A stretch of 64,000 bases of DNA from Williamsia phyllosphaerae. GTDB taxonomy: Bacteria; Actinomycetota; Actinomycetes; Mycobacteriales; Mycobacteriaceae. The translations under genes and the position numbers were made by a program. Where the stretch lies: the NCBI RefSeq assembly GCF_014635305.1, contig NZ_BMCS01000001.1, forward strand, positions 1,798,001 to 1,862,000, read 5' to 3'. The notes beneath the pieces were generated by a model. The model searched no databases, had not been told where the DNA came from, and was given only the letters and a program-made list of their open reading frames with translations. Positions 8,109-17,035 of this stretch are shown piece by piece. Position 1 is the stretch's first letter. Each line of letters starts with the position of its first letter.

Positions 8109-8906
8109 GTGACGGCCGACTCGGGATCGTGGGAGACCGGACTGCGCGATCACGGCAGCGACGCCGGGGACAGTGCGCCGACCATTGTGCTCCTCCACGG
8201 CCTGATGGGGCGGGGACGGACCTGGCGTCGGCAGATCCCCTGGTTGCGACGCCACGGACGCGTCTTCACCGTCGACGCGGCGTGGCACACCGGGGCGGGT
8301 TCGATCGACCTCGACGATGTCGCGGCCGACGAGATCGCCACCGAGAGGTTCGTCGCCGACGTCGCCGAGTGTCTCGTGTGGATCGACCGCGGGCCTGCGG
8401 TGTTGATCGGCCACTCGATGGGCGGCCTCCACGCCTGGTGCACCGCGGCGCAGTACCCGGAACTCGTTGCCGCGCTTGTGGTCGAGGACATGGCGCCGGA
8501 CTTCCGAGGACAGACCACGAGGTCCTGGACGCCGTGGTTCTCGTCGTGGCCGGACCGGTTCGCGACCCGGGCGCAGGCCGACGAGATGTTCGGGCCCGTG
8601 GCGGGGCGCTACTTCTACGAGGCGTTCGACGACGGCCGACTGCACGGGGACCTCGAGATCTGGGCGGCGATCGCCGAGGAGTGGGGGCAGCGGGATTTCT
8701 GGGCGCAGTGGGAGCAGGTCGAGGCGCCGACGCTGCTGCTGGAGGCCGAGTTCTCCGTGACCCCGGACGGTCAGATGGCCCGGATGGCCGAGACGAACCC
8801 GCACGCAACCCATCTGGCGATCCCCGGCGCGGGACATCTGGTCCACGACGACAAGCCTGCGGTCTACCGCGGAGCGGTGGAGGCCTTCCTCTCCGGCGTT
8901 CTCTGA
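8109..8906 (+). CDS. Alpha/beta-hydrolase fold protein (Rv3591c-like)
   Basis: A 265-residue alpha/beta hydrolase. The oxyanion region is VLLHGLMGRGRTW, the nucleophile elbow GHSMGGLH, and the histidine GAGHLVHDD near the C-terminus; the acid residue is probably in the LLLEAEFSVTPDG stretch. The substrate is unknown. The start GTG 8109 is preferred because a -10 hexamer ends 7 nt before it; an in-frame ATG at 8088 would overlap the mhuD start. Position beside mhuD matches the Rv3591c-Rv3592 pair. The 3' end overlaps mutY by 43 bp, convergently. Confidence 0.82.
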   Translation: MTADSGSWETGLRDHGSDAGDSAPTIVLLHGLMGRGRTWRRQIPWLRRHGRVFTVDAAWHTGAGSIDLDDVAADEIATERFVADVAECLVWIDRGPAVLIGHSMGGLHAWCTAAQYPELVAALVVEDMAPDFRGQTTRSWTPWFSSWPDRFATRAQADEMFGPVAGRYFYEAFDDGRLHGDLEIWAAIAEEWGQRDFWAQWEQVEAPTLLLEAEFSVTPDGQMARMAETNPHATHLAIPGAGHLVHDDKPAVYRGAVEAFLSGVL

Positions 8907-9790
8907 GTGGATTCGCCCGCGAGGCAGAAGCGTCCGTCGGGCATGGTCTCGAGGAGACCGTCGGCCAGCAGGGAGTCGAGTGCCCGTTCCCGCTGCCCGA
9001 TGTCGGTGGTCCAGATGGCGTCGATGCGGTCGCGGCCGACCGGACCGTCGCTGCCGCGGAACTCGTCGAGCAGCAGTCCGCGCACCTGGCGGTCGGTGCC
9101 CGCGAACTTCTGCACCTTCTTGACGGTGGTGACCGCGGGCCGGCCCAGGCCGACCCAGAGGCATTCGGGGACCGGACAATCACCGCAGCGGGGGTTCTTG
9201 GCCGTGCAGACCAGTGCGCCCAGTTCCATCAGCGCGGCCGAGAACCGCGGGGCGCGGGCGGGGTCGTCGGGCAGCAGTGCCTGCGCGTCGGCCAGGTCGG
9301 TGCGCGCGGGGTTCCCGGCGTCGCCGCGACCGTGGACCGCGCGTGCGATGACGCGTCGCACGTTGATGTCGACCACCGGCACCGACTGGTCGAACGCGAA
9401 ACAGGCCACCGCCCGCGCGGTGTAGTCACCGATGCCGGGCAGCGTCAGCAGCGTCTCGACATCGCTGGGGACGACATCGTCGAAGCGGGTGGCCAACGCG
9501 GTCGCACACTCGTGCAGTCGCATCGCGCGGCGCGGGTAACCGAGCTTGCCCCACGCGCGCACCACCTCGCCGACGCCGGAGGAGGCCATCGCCGAGGGCA
9601 CCGGCCACCGCTCGACCCACTCCAGCCACTTCGGGATCACCCGGGCCACCGGCGTCTGCTGCAACATGATCTCGCTGATGAGGATCTGCCAGGGTGTCAC
9701 CGACTCCCCGCGCCACGGGAGGTCGCGTTCATGCACGTCGAACCATGTCAGGAGGCGCTGCTGAAACGCATTCGGCAGAATGTCAGACAT
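8864..9790 (-). CDS. mutY: A/G-specific adenine DNA glycosylase MutY
   Basis: A 308-residue MutY. It removes adenine mispaired with 8-oxoguanine. The catalytic Glu lies in SEIMLQQTPVARV, the helix-hairpin-helix is LPGIGDYTARAVACFAF with the catalytic Asp in VVDINVRRV, and a 4Fe-4S cluster motif follows. The cysteines read C-X6-C-X2-C-X4-C (CTAKNPRCGDCPVPEC), one residue shorter at the last gap than in E. coli MutY. The C-terminal domain is the MutT-like 8-oxoG reader, short in this protein. Divergent from the carbonic anhydrase with 11 bp of overlap at the 5' ends. Syntenic with Rv3589. Confidence 0.93.
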   Translation of the reverse strand: MSDILPNAFQQRLLTWFDVHERDLPWRGESVTPWQILISEIMLQQTPVARVIPKWLEWVERWPVPSAMASSGVGEVVRAWGKLGYPRRAMRLHECATALATRFDDVVPSDVETLLTLPGIGDYTARAVACFAFDQSVPVVDINVRRVIARAVHGRGDAGNPARTDLADAQALLPDDPARAPRFSAALMELGALVCTAKNPRCGDCPVPECLWVGLGRPAVTTVKKVQKFAGTDRQVRGLLLDEFRGSDGPVGRDRIDAIWTTDIGQRERALDSLLADGLLETMPDGRFCLAGESTQRTPERKASTAPR

Positions 9791-10439
9791 GGCAAACATG
9801 ACCCCAGCACAGGCGTGGCGCGAGATGCGCGACGGAAATGACCGATTCGTCAACGGTGAACCCAAGCATCCGAGCCAGGGTATCGACGACCGGAACCGTC
9901 TGACCGGCGGGCAGACCCCGAAGGCGGTTCTGTTCGGCTGCTCGGACTCCCGGGTGGCGGCCGAGATCGTGTTCGACCAGGGACTCGGCGATCTCTTCGT
10001 CGTGCGGACCGCCGGCCAGGCCATCGACTCGGCGGTGCTGGGCTCGATCGAGTTCGCCGTGGCCGTGCTGAAGGTGTCGCTCATCGCGGTCCTCGGTCAC
10101 GACAGCTGCGGCGCGGTGGGCGCGACGATCAAGGCGGTCGACGAGGCCCAGATCCCCGGCGGCTACATCCGCGACGTGGTCGAGAAGGTGACGCCGAGCG
10201 TGCTGGCGGGTAAGGCCGAGGGCCTGACCCGCGTCGACGAGTTCGAGGCCCGCCACGTCCAGGAGACCACCAAGCTCCTCACCGAGCGCAGCCGGATCAT
10301 CGCCGATGCGATCGAGGCCGGCGAACTGGGCATCGTGGGTCTCACCTACAGCCTCGCCGAGGGACGCGCGTGGTTGCGTGAGGTGGTGGGTGAGGTCAGC
10401 GACCAGCCGGACACCGACCACGCCCTCCCGTCGGTGTGA
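9780..10439 (+). CDS. canB: Beta-class carbonic anhydrase
   Basis: A 219-residue beta-carbonic anhydrase, reversibly hydrating CO2 to bicarbonate. The zinc ligands are Cys54 (CSDSR), His107 and Cys110 (GHDSCG), with Asp56-Arg58 as the catalytic dyad. It matches CanB (Rv3588c) in position next to mutY. The start is uncertain: ATG 9780, 9789 (MANMTP) or 9798 are all in frame, none with a clear ribosome site. The first two overlap the mutY start. Confidence 0.92.
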   Translation: MSDMANMTPAQAWREMRDGNDRFVNGEPKHPSQGIDDRNRLTGGQTPKAVLFGCSDSRVAAEIVFDQGLGDLFVVRTAGQAIDSAVLGSIEFAVAVLKVSLIAVLGHDSCGAVGATIKAVDEAQIPGGYIRDVVEKVTPSVLAGKAEGLTRVDEFEARHVQETTKLLTERSRIIADAIEAGELGIVGLTYSLAEGRAWLREVVGEVSDQPDTDHALPSV

Positions 10440-10499
10440 GCTGAACACTTTGTGACCGACACGCCGCGGCAGGTCAGACGGGTCACCGACCCCGGCCGA

Positions 10500-10505
10500 T
10501 AGCGT
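10500..10505 (+). promoter_or_regulatory. -10 element (TAGCGT), leaderless membrane protein
   Basis: TAGCGT ends 6 nt before the GTG at 10512, supporting that start. Confidence 0.45.
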
Positions 10506-10511
10506 TGAAAC

Positions 10512-11264
10512 GTGTTGGAACCGCAGGGACCTCTCCCACCCGAGATCTATTGGCGTCGCCGCGCGCTCGCCGTCGGCGTGGTGGTGTTGGTCGTCGTGGT
10601 GATCGTCGGCATCATCGTGTTGGCCACCGGTGGGTCGGGCGACAAACCGACCAACACCAGCGCGAGCCTGAGCACTTCTCCGTCGTCGACCCAGCTCCCG
10701 GAGAGCATCGACCCGTCGCAGTCCGGGGTCACCGGCGGCGGTGGATCCGGTGGCGGTTCGGCCGCGCCCTCGAGCTCCGGCGCACCGGCTTCGTCCAGCC
10801 CGTCCTCGTCCGGGGCGCCGCAGAGTTCTCAGGCCCCGGGGGCGGTCCCGGCCAGCGGACTGTGCCCTGACCAGAACATCTCGGTGGTGCTCTACACCGA
10901 CAAGCCCTCGTACACGACCGGCGAGAAGCCGACCTTCACACTGGTCGTCACCAACGCGGGTCTCACCGAGTGCACCCGTGACGTCGGCAAGGACATGCAG
11001 AACGTCACCGTGCGCAGCCTCGACGGGACGCGCTACATCTGGTCGGCGACGGACTGCTCGCCGATCAACACCGTCAACAACCAGCTGCTCAAGCCCGCAC
11101 AGCAGTTCAAGGACACGATCGTCTGGTCGGGCACGACCAGCGCGCCCGGCTGCAAGCTGCCGCGCGTGCAGGCAGGCGCCGGTCCGTACCAGGCCGTCGG
11201 CGAACTCGGCCAGCGTCAGAGCGCGCCGATCACGTTCAACTTCACCAACCCGCCCGGCGCCTGA
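10512..11264 (+). CDS. Single-pass membrane protein, Rv3587c-like
   Basis: A 250-residue protein starting at GTG 10512 (MLEPQGPLPPEIYWRRR). One membrane helix (ALAVGVVVLVVVVIVGIIVL, about residues 18-37) is followed by a Gly/Ser/Ala/Pro-rich linker (about 45-115) and an extracytoplasmic domain of about 130 residues with four cysteines (LCPDQNI, LTECTRD, ATDCSP, APGCKL) that probably form two disulfides. The context between canB and disA matches Rv3587c, a conserved mycobacterial membrane protein of unknown function. No catalytic motif is visible. Confidence 0.8.
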   Translation: MLEPQGPLPPEIYWRRRALAVGVVVLVVVVIVGIIVLATGGSGDKPTNTSASLSTSPSSTQLPESIDPSQSGVTGGGGSGGGSAAPSSSGAPASSSPSSSGAPQSSQAPGAVPASGLCPDQNISVVLYTDKPSYTTGEKPTFTLVVTNAGLTECTRDVGKDMQNVTVRSLDGTRYIWSATDCSPINTVNNQLLKPAQQFKDTIVWSGTTSAPGCKLPRVQAGAGPYQAVGELGQRQSAPITFNFTNPPGA

Positions 11265-11283
11265 TCGCACCGGGAGCTCAGAG

Positions 11284-12366
11284 CTAGTCGAACCGTTCGA
11301 TGGTCGTCTCGGCCAGGCGGGACAGGCCCTCCCGGATGTGTCGGGCCCAGATGCCGCCGATGCCGTCGATGGCCTGCAGGTCCGACGCGCTCGTGGCGAG
11401 GAGGGCCTGCAGGGTTCCGTAGCTGCGGACCAGGCGGTCCAGATGGGCGAACTGCAACCCCGATATCCGTGCGAGCAGGCGATAGCCGCGCGGGCTCATC
11501 GTCGTGTCCTGCGCGTCGAGGGTGGTCGGGTAGCCGAACGCGCCCGCCAGCAGCGTCTGGTCGAGCAGGTCGGTGTCGTTGAGCGCCTCGATGGCCTCGA
11601 TCGCCTGCCGGACCTCCTCGATGGTCGCCGGTTCCGGACTGGAGTAGTAGTCGCGGACCACGAGTTCGCGCATCGAGTCGTTGTCGCCGACCAGCTCCTC
11701 GAGCTGCAGACTCAGCTGGCGGCCGTTGGCGCCCAGCTCGAGCACGTACTGCTCGATCTCCATCGACACCCGGCGCACCATCTCCATCCGCTGCACCGCG
11801 GTCATGGCCTCGCGCAGGGAGACGTAGTCCTCGATCTCCGCTCGTGACAGTGCGGCACTGACGTCGTCGAGCCGCGTCTTGTAGCGCTGCAGGGTCGCGA
11901 CGGCGAGGTTCGCGCGCGACAGGATCGGGTCGGAGCCCTCTACGACGTGCCGGATACCCGCGACGTACGCGCTGACGATCGACATCGACGCACTGACCGA
12001 GATCACCGGATGACCGGTCTGGATGGCGGTGCGTTCGGCCGCCCGGTGTCGGGTGCCCGACTCCTCGGTGGGGATCGACGGGTCGGGAACCAACTGCACG
12101 TTCGCGCGCAGGATGCGGGTCCCGTCGGTCGAGAGAACCACGGCGCCATCCATTTTCGACAGCTCACGGAGCCGGGTCGGGGCGAACTCCACGTCGAGCG
12201 CGAACCCGCCGTCACAGATGCGTTCCACGTCGTCGTCGTAGCCGAGGACGATGAGCGCTCCGGTGCGACCCCGCAGGATGCGCTCGAGGCCATCGCGCAG
12301 GCCGGTGCCCGGGGCCACCCGCGCGATGGTGGCGCGGAGCAGATCGCCGTGCGTCACGTCCGCCAT
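11284..12366 (-). CDS. disA: DNA integrity scanning diadenylate cyclase DisA
   Basis: A 360-residue DisA, making c-di-AMP from two ATP. The N-terminal DAC domain has the active-site DGA at residues 73-75 and the RHR triad at 106-108 (GTRHRAAER). A central helical spine follows, and the C-terminal helix-hairpin-helix domain ([19 protein letters not shown]) binds branched DNA. The start ATG 12366 has GGAGAG about 10 nt upstream. Syntenic with Rv3586, next to radA as in Mtb, with a thioesterase gene inserted between them here. Confidence 0.96.
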   Translation of the reverse strand: MADVTHGDLLRATIARVAPGTGLRDGLERILRGRTGALIVLGYDDDVERICDGGFALDVEFAPTRLRELSKMDGAVVLSTDGTRILRANVQLVPDPSIPTEESGTRHRAAERTAIQTGHPVISVSASMSIVSAYVAGIRHVVEGSDPILSRANLAVATLQRYKTRLDDVSAALSRAEIEDYVSLREAMTAVQRMEMVRRVSMEIEQYVLELGANGRQLSLQLEELVGDNDSMRELVVRDYYSSPEPATIEEVRQAIEAIEALNDTDLLDQTLLAGAFGYPTTLDAQDTTMSPRGYRLLARISGLQFAHLDRLVRSYGTLQALLATSASDLQAIDGIGGIWARHIREGLSRLAETTIERFD

Positions 12367-12398
12367 GGGTGAGTCTCTCCGTCGTGGGTCACGCCGAC

Positions 12399-12404
12399 TA
12401 GATT
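12399..12404 (+). promoter_or_regulatory. -10 element (TAGATT), leaderless thioesterase
   Basis: TAGATT ends 8 nt before the GTG at 12413. There is no ribosome site in the 46-bp gap from disA. Confidence 0.45.
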
Positions 12405-12412
12405 AACTGCGT

Positions 12413-12961
12413 GTGAAGAGCACCTTTGTCGTACCCGACGGTCTCGAGCCGGCCCAGCGCCGCACCGACGCCCTGGCGCCGGGAGATCGGATGCCCTCCC
12501 ACAACCGGATGTGCTTCGGTTGTGGACCGGATGCCCCCAACGGCCTGCACCTCGACGCCCGCGCCGGCGAGGGCATGGCGATCACCGGTCAGATGGTCGT
12601 CGAACCGCACTTCGAGGGTGGTCCGGGCATGATCCACGGCGGCATCCTGTCGTCGGCGTTCGACGAGATCATGGGCATGAACGTGATGCTGATGGGGGTC
12701 ACCGCGGTGACCGCGGTGCTCAACATCGACTTCGCCAAGCCGATCCAGCTCGGCAGCAGGCTGCGGTTCGACACCGAGATCCTGGGGACTCAGCGCCGCA
12801 AGGTCTACGTTCGTGCCGTCGCACACCTCATCGCCGACGACGGCCGCGCCGGCGACGAGGTGGGTGGCGCGCACGGCCTGTTCATCGTCGTCGACCCCCG
12901 CGTGCACTTCCGTGAGAGCCGGGCCAAGAGCCAGTTCGCGTCACCGGAGTTCGGCGGCTGA
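12413..12961 (+). CDS. PaaI/hotdog-fold thioesterase family protein
   Basis: A 182-residue hotdog protein. MPSHNRMCFGCGPDAPNGLHL at about 25-45 and the active-site type GGPGMIHGGILSSAFDEIMG (about 68-87) are the PaaI/4HBT pattern, with the acid residue in the helix. Likely an acyl-CoA thioesterase; the substrate is unknown. GTG start at 12413 with a near -10 element. It lies between disA and radA, which are adjacent in M. tuberculosis, and is convergent with radA, 7 bp apart. Confidence 0.82.
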   Translation: MKSTFVVPDGLEPAQRRTDALAPGDRMPSHNRMCFGCGPDAPNGLHLDARAGEGMAITGQMVVEPHFEGGPGMIHGGILSSAFDEIMGMNVMLMGVTAVTAVLNIDFAKPIQLGSRLRFDTEILGTQRRKVYVRAVAHLIADDGRAGDEVGGAHGLFIVVDPRVHFRESRAKSQFASPEFGG

Positions 12962-12968
12962 ACGCAGG

Positions 12969-14345
12969 TCAGAAGCGATAGGTGTCGGCGCTGGTGACCA
13001 GCGCCGCCCGGACCGCCTCGTGCAGGTCGGCCACCTGGGTCACCTTGATGCCTGCGGGGAGGTCGGTGGACCCGGCGGGCACGATCGCGTGTCGGAACCC
13101 GAGACGCTTGGCCTCGGCCACCCGACGGCCCACCCCGGACACCCGGCGCACCTCCCCGGCGAGCCCGACCTCGCCGATGGCGACGGTCGAGCGCGGCAGC
13201 GGCTTCATCTTCACGATCGAGCCGACCGACAGCGCGATGGCGAGATCGGCAGCGGGCTCGGTGAGCTTCATCCCGCCGACGGTGGCCACGTAGACCTCGA
13301 CGGTGGACACCTTCACATCGATACGGCCCTCGAGAACGGCCAGGATCATCGCCACCCGCTGGGAGTCCAGGCCGCTGACGGCCCGTCGGGGCGAACCGTT
13401 CTGGGTGGGGGAGACCAGCGCCTGCACCTCACCGACCATCGGCCGTTTGCCGTCCATCGCGACGGTGATGGCGGTGCCGGGCACCTCGGAGTCGCGATGG
13501 TGCAGGAACAGGCCGGACGGATCGGGGACCTCGTGGATGCCGTCGCCGCGTTGCTCGAAGCAGCCCACCTCGTCGGACGCGCCGAACCGGTTCTTGATGC
13601 CCCGCACCATCCGGAGCGACGAGTGCTTGTCGCCCTCGAAGGCCAGCACGACGTCGACGAGGTGCTCCAACGATCGGGGGCCGGCGACGGCGCCGTCCTT
13701 CGTGACGTGGCCGACGAGGATGATGGCGATCCCGGAGTTCTTCGCCAGCGATGTCAGTGCCGTTGTCACCGAACGGATCTGGGTGACACCGCCGTTGACG
13801 CCATCGGATCCGCCGGCGACCATGGTCTGCACCGAGTCGACGATCATCAGGCTCGGCTGCACCTGTGCGGCGTGACCGAGGACGGTGTCGAGATCGGATT
13901 CGGCGGCGAGGTAGACCTCGGGGTGCACCGCGCCGGTGCGCTCGGCGCGCAACCGGACCTGGGCGGCCGACTCCTCGCCGGTGATGTAGAGCGCCCGCTT
14001 GCCCTGCACGGCCCAGCGTTTCACCGTCTCGAGCAGCAGCGTGGACTTGCCGACGCCGGGCTCGCCGGCGAGCAGCACCACCGATCCCGGCACCACACCG
14101 GATCCGAGGACCCGGTCGAGTTCACCGATACCCGTCGGGAACGCCGCGGCGGCGGTGGGATCGATCTCGGTGATCGGGCGGGCCGGGGTGGACGGGGCGA
14201 TCGCGACGGAACCACGCGTCGACGTGGCCACGGTGGCGACCTCGTCTATCGAGCCCCACTCACCGCACTCGGGACAACGTCCGACCCACTTGGTGGACTG
14301 ATGGCCGCAAGCGGTGCATCGATAGGACGAACGGGGTTTGGCCAC
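12969..14345 (-). CDS. radA: DNA repair protein RadA (Sms)
   Basis: A 458-residue RadA, a RecA-like ATPase for branch migration in recombination. Domains: N-terminal zinc finger (CTACGHQSTKWVGRCPECGEWG), RecA core with Walker A GEPGVGKST and the RadA-specific KNRFG motif, then the C-terminal Lon-protease-like domain (SVGSIVKMKPLP, AIGEVGLAGEVRRV) that lacks protease activity. The GTG start at 14345 has TAGTGT 6 nt upstream. Order radA - LpqE-like - carD matches Rv3585-3583c. Confidence 0.96.
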   Translation of the reverse strand: MAKPRSSYRCTACGHQSTKWVGRCPECGEWGSIDEVATVATSTRGSVAIAPSTPARPITEIDPTAAAAFPTGIGELDRVLGSGVVPGSVVLLAGEPGVGKSTLLLETVKRWAVQGKRALYITGEESAAQVRLRAERTGAVHPEVYLAAESDLDTVLGHAAQVQPSLMIVDSVQTMVAGGSDGVNGGVTQIRSVTTALTSLAKNSGIAIILVGHVTKDGAVAGPRSLEHLVDVVLAFEGDKHSSLRMVRGIKNRFGASDEVGCFEQRGDGIHEVPDPSGLFLHHRDSEVPGTAITVAMDGKRPMVGEVQALVSPTQNGSPRRAVSGLDSQRVAMILAVLEGRIDVKVSTVEVYVATVGGMKLTEPAADLAIALSVGSIVKMKPLPRSTVAIGEVGLAGEVRRVSGVGRRVAEAKRLGFRHAIVPAGSTDLPAGIKVTQVADLHEAVRAALVTSADTYRF

Positions 14346-14351
14346 GCGGCA

Positions 14352-14357
14352 ACACTA
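14352..14357 (-). promoter_or_regulatory. -10 element (TAGTGT), leaderless radA
   Basis: TAGTGT on the minus strand ends 6 nt before the radA GTG (14345). Confidence 0.45.
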
Positions 14358-14388
14358 TCGACGCGGACCGACACTCCCCGGGGAGGAC

Positions 14389-15120
14389 TCAGCCCTCGCC
14401 TTCGCTCGCGCTTCCCTCTTCTTCGCCGCCGCCGGGGTTCTGCACCGCGCGCTCGTCACGCGGCAGGACCGAACCGGCGTCGACCGGGACGTTCAGTGTG
14501 GTCTTGCCCGCCTCGGCGAAGGTGAACACCAACGGCACGGTGAGGCCGGGGGTGATCTGCTTGCCCGCGCCGGTCAGCGTCACGGTGATGCGGGTCTCGC
14601 TCGGATCGGCGGAGTTGTTCGACGACGACGTGCTCGACGGTGCCGAGCTGGACGGGACACTGCTCGACGAGGACGGGCTGGACGACTCACTGCTCGAGGA
14701 GGACGGGCTCGTCGACGCGGTGGGCGACGTGAGGAGCTGGGACGGCTGGCCCGCGCGCAACGTCTTGGTCGCCGGGATGTCCTGGCTGCCGTCGATGGTC
14801 ACGGTCCCGGTGCCGGACGCGAACGTGATCGACTGCAGCCGGTCGTTCTTGTACGGGCTGTTGTTCGAGATCAGGAACGCCAGTTCCAGCGGCCCGCCGT
14901 TGACGAACGCGGCGTTGCCCGACGAAGGGAACACGACGTGGACGTCACGCAGGGCGATGTCGCCGAGGGTGGCGAACGAGCCGTTCACCGCGGCGGCCTG
15001 ATTGGTGGTCTGGGCGATCTGGCCGGCGCCGCACGCGGTGGTACCGAGGGCCAATGCGCCGCCCATGGCGGCGATCGCAGCGACGCGAGTCAGGTGACGA
15101 AAGGGGTTGAGCTCTGACAC
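14389..15120 (-). CDS. LpqE-like lipoprotein
   Basis: A 243-residue lipoprotein starting at GTG 15120 with ribosome site AGAAGGAAA. The signal peptide ends GTTACGAGQ (Cys about residue 30). An extracytoplasmic beta-rich domain with ALRDVHVVFPSSGNAAFVNGG is interrupted at about 135-175 by a Ser/Pro tract of about 40 residues; the C-terminus is acidic (GEEEGSASEGEG). Its place between radA and carD and the domain pattern match LpqE (Rv3584). The molecular role is unclear; the fold resembles exported copper-chaperone-like proteins only loosely, and no Met/His metal motif is obvious. Confidence 0.8.
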   Translation of the reverse strand: MSELNPFRHLTRVAAIAAMGGALALGTTACGAGQIAQTTNQAAAVNGSFATLGDIALRDVHVVFPSSGNAAFVNGGPLELAFLISNNSPYKNDRLQSITFASGTGTVTIDGSQDIPATKTLRAGQPSQLLTSPTASTSPSSSSSESSSPSSSSSVPSSSAPSSTSSSNNSADPSETRITVTLTGAGKQITPGLTVPLVFTFAEAGKTTLNVPVDAGSVLPRDERAVQNPGGGEEEGSASEGEG

Positions 15121-15323
15121 CGGGTTTCCTTCTCGCTGGGGACGACGGCCGGATGGCGCACTACGCAGCGTAGTGGCCGCGGCGGCCCGAAGCGCGTTCG
15201 GGTGCCCAAATGACCGTGCTCACCGCGTGATACGGCACCGCCGACCTGTGATCGTTGGGGGTGGATCGCTGCTGGTAGGCCGCTGACCTGCACCGTTGTG
15301 TGATACCCCCACGGGCCCCGTGG

Positions 15324-15329
15324 TAAGCT
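15324..15329 (+). promoter_or_regulatory. Candidate carD promoter -10 (TAAGCT)
   Basis: TAAGCT lies 25 nt before the carD TTG start, leaving a leader that contains AAAGGGG. The rest of the 234-bp gap between lpqE and carD shows no gene. Confidence 0.35.
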
Positions 15330-15354
15330 GACCCAATCGAAAGGGGCTTGGAAC

Positions 15355-15843
15355 TTGAATTTCAAAGTCGGCGACACCGTTGTATACCCCCATCACGGTG
15401 CTGCTCTAGTCGAAGACATCGTGGTCCGCACCATCAAGGGCGAGCAGGTCGAGTACGTCGTCCTGAAGATCGCGGACGGTGACATGACCGTACAGATCCC
15501 GTCCACGAAGCTCGAGTACGTCGGTGTTCGCGACGTCGTCGGCGTCGAGGGCCTGGACAAGGTGTTCGATGTCCTCCGCGCGCCCCACACCGAAGAGCCC
15601 ACCAACTGGGCGCGTCGTTTCAAGGCCAACCAGGAGAAGCTGATCTCGGGCGACATCATCAAGGTGTCGGAGATCGTGCGTGACCTGTGGCGTCGTGAGC
15701 AGGATCGCGGTCTGTCCGCAGGTGAGAAGCGGATGCTGACGCGTGCCCGTCGCGTGCTGGTCGACGAGTTGTCGCTGGCCCAGGGCACCGACAACGCTCG
15801 GGCCGACCTGATCCTCGACGAGGTTCTCGCACCCGCCTCGTAA
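15355..15843 (+). CDS. carD: RNA polymerase-binding transcription factor CarD
   Basis: A 162-residue CarD, which stabilises the open complex at rRNA and many other promoters. The N-terminal RNAP-interaction (Tudor-like) domain reads [20 protein letters not shown]. The C-terminal helical DNA-binding domain includes [20 protein letters not shown], the wedge Trp in [21 protein letters not shown], and ends EVLAPAS. The start is a TTG at 15355 with AAAGGGG (15340-15346) upstream; no ATG fits. Followed by ispD after 12 bp, the usual actinobacterial carD-ispD-ispF order. Confidence 0.97.
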   Translation: MNFKVGDTVVYPHHGAALVEDIVVRTIKGEQVEYVVLKIADGDMTVQIPSTKLEYVGVRDVVGVEGLDKVFDVLRAPHTEEPTNWARRFKANQEKLISGDIIKVSEIVRDLWRREQDRGLSAGEKRMLTRARRVLVDELSLAQGTDNARADLILDEVLAPAS

Positions 15844-15855
15844 GAGAGTCCCTTT

Positions 15856-16533
15856 GTGTCCACCGTCTGCCTGATCCCGGCTGCGGGAGCGGGTACCCGT
15901 CTGGCCGCCGGTCGACCCAAGGCGTTCGTCGATCTCGTCGGTCAGACAATCCTCGAACGTGCCGTTCGTGGAGTGCTCGATGCCGACGTCGATGCTGTCG
16001 TCGTCGCCGTCCCCGCCGACCTGGTGTCCGAGGCGCAGGCCCTGCTCCCGGACTGCCATGTCGTGGTCGGTGGCGCCGAACGCAGTGCGTCGGTGCGGGC
16101 CTGCATCACCGCGGCGACTGCGTCGTTCGACGTCGACGTGATCCTCATCCATGACGCAGCACGTGCGCTGACCCCGCCGGACCTGTTCCGCAGGGTCGTC
16201 GACGCGGTGCGTGCAGGTGCTCCGGCGGTCATCCCCGGTGTGCCGGTCACCGACACCCTCAAGGCCGTCGAACCCGGTGGCGGTGGTGAACGCGTCGTGG
16301 CCACCGTGGACCGCAGCGTCCTGCGCGCGGTCCAGACCCCGCAGGGCTTCGCGCCCGACGCACTGGCCCGCGCGCACGCGTCCGGCGGTCACGCGACCGA
16401 CGATGCCGGACTGGCCGAGGCCGCGGGGATCCCGGTGACCGTGGTCCCGGGCGACCTGATGGCCTTCAAGATCACCACCGAGTGGGACCTGCGGCTCGCG
16501 CGCATGCTGCTCGAATCGACGGGAGTCCGCTGA
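15856..16533 (+). CDS. ispD: 2-C-methyl-D-erythritol 4-phosphate cytidylyltransferase
   Basis: A 225-residue IspD, MEP pathway of isoprenoid synthesis (CTP + MEP to CDP-ME). The nucleotide-binding loop is [17 protein letters not shown], followed by [17 protein letters not shown] and TDTLK with the later RAVQTPQGF, all conserved. GTG start at 15856. The stop overlaps the ispF start by one base. Confidence 0.95.
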   Translation: MSTVCLIPAAGAGTRLAAGRPKAFVDLVGQTILERAVRGVLDADVDAVVVAVPADLVSEAQALLPDCHVVVGGAERSASVRACITAATASFDVDVILIHDAARALTPPDLFRRVVDAVRAGAPAVIPGVPVTDTLKAVEPGGGGERVVATVDRSVLRAVQTPQGFAPDALARAHASGGHATDDAGLAEAAGIPVTVVPGDLMAFKITTEWDLRLARMLLESTGVR

Positions 16534-17024
16534 TGCGGGTGGGTATCGGTACCGACGTCCATCCGATCCAGGCGGGCAAACCCTGCTGGATGGTCGGCCT
16601 GCACTTCCCCGACGACCACGGCTGCGAGGGGCACTCCGACGGTGACGTCGGGGTTCACGCGCTGTGCGATGCGTTGCTCTCGGCCGCCGGTCTCGGCGAC
16701 CTCGGGTCGGTGTTCGGCACCGGTCGCCCCGAGTGGGACGGCGTCGACGGCGCCACCATGCTGACCCACGTCCGCGGACTGATCTCCGACGCGGGATATC
16801 AGGTCGGCAACGCCGTGGTCCAGGTGATCGGTAACCGACCGAAGATCGGTCCCCGGCGCGAGCAGGCGCAGCAGTTGTTGTCCGACCTCGCCGGCGGACC
16901 CGTGTCGGTCTCGGCGACCACCACCGACGGTCTGGGACTGACCGGCCGCGGCGAGGGCATCGCCGCGGTTGCCACCGCCCTGCTGGTTGCCGCGGGTGGG
17001 CCCGCAGCTGCCGCGAGCCAGTAA
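16533..17024 (+). CDS. ispF: 2-C-methyl-D-erythritol 2,4-cyclodiphosphate synthase
   Basis: A 163-residue IspF, converting CDP-ME-2-phosphate to the cyclic diphosphate. The metal ligands are in GTDVHP (Asp8, His10) and the later His in [36 protein letters not shown] closes the CDP pocket. The ATG at 16533 overlaps the ispD stop (TGATG); upstream codons of the open frame are ispD shadow. Confidence 0.95.
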   Translation: MRVGIGTDVHPIQAGKPCWMVGLHFPDDHGCEGHSDGDVGVHALCDALLSAAGLGDLGSVFGTGRPEWDGVDGATMLTHVRGLISDAGYQVGNAVVQVIGNRPKIGPRREQAQQLLSDLAGGPVSVSATTTDGLGLTGRGEGIAAVATALLVAAGGPAAAASQ

Positions 17025-17035
17025 GGTTCAACGTC

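Noticed and set aside
7727..9841. 704-codon plus-strand open frame
   Set aside because: It runs across mhuD, the hydrolase and mutY in the wrong frame or strand and shows only GC-driven Arg/Gly-rich composition.
10447..10460. TTTGTGACC, a possible second Rex site after canB
   Set aside because: Only a half-site; no inverted TTCACAA follows.
12813..14525. 570-codon plus-strand open frame
   Set aside because: Exact antisense shadow of radA, whose motifs are all intact.
14800..14990. Ser-rich stretch of the LpqE-like gene as a frameshift or contamination
   Set aside because: The frame stays open, with a conserved beta-rich domain on both sides; a low-complexity linker explains it.
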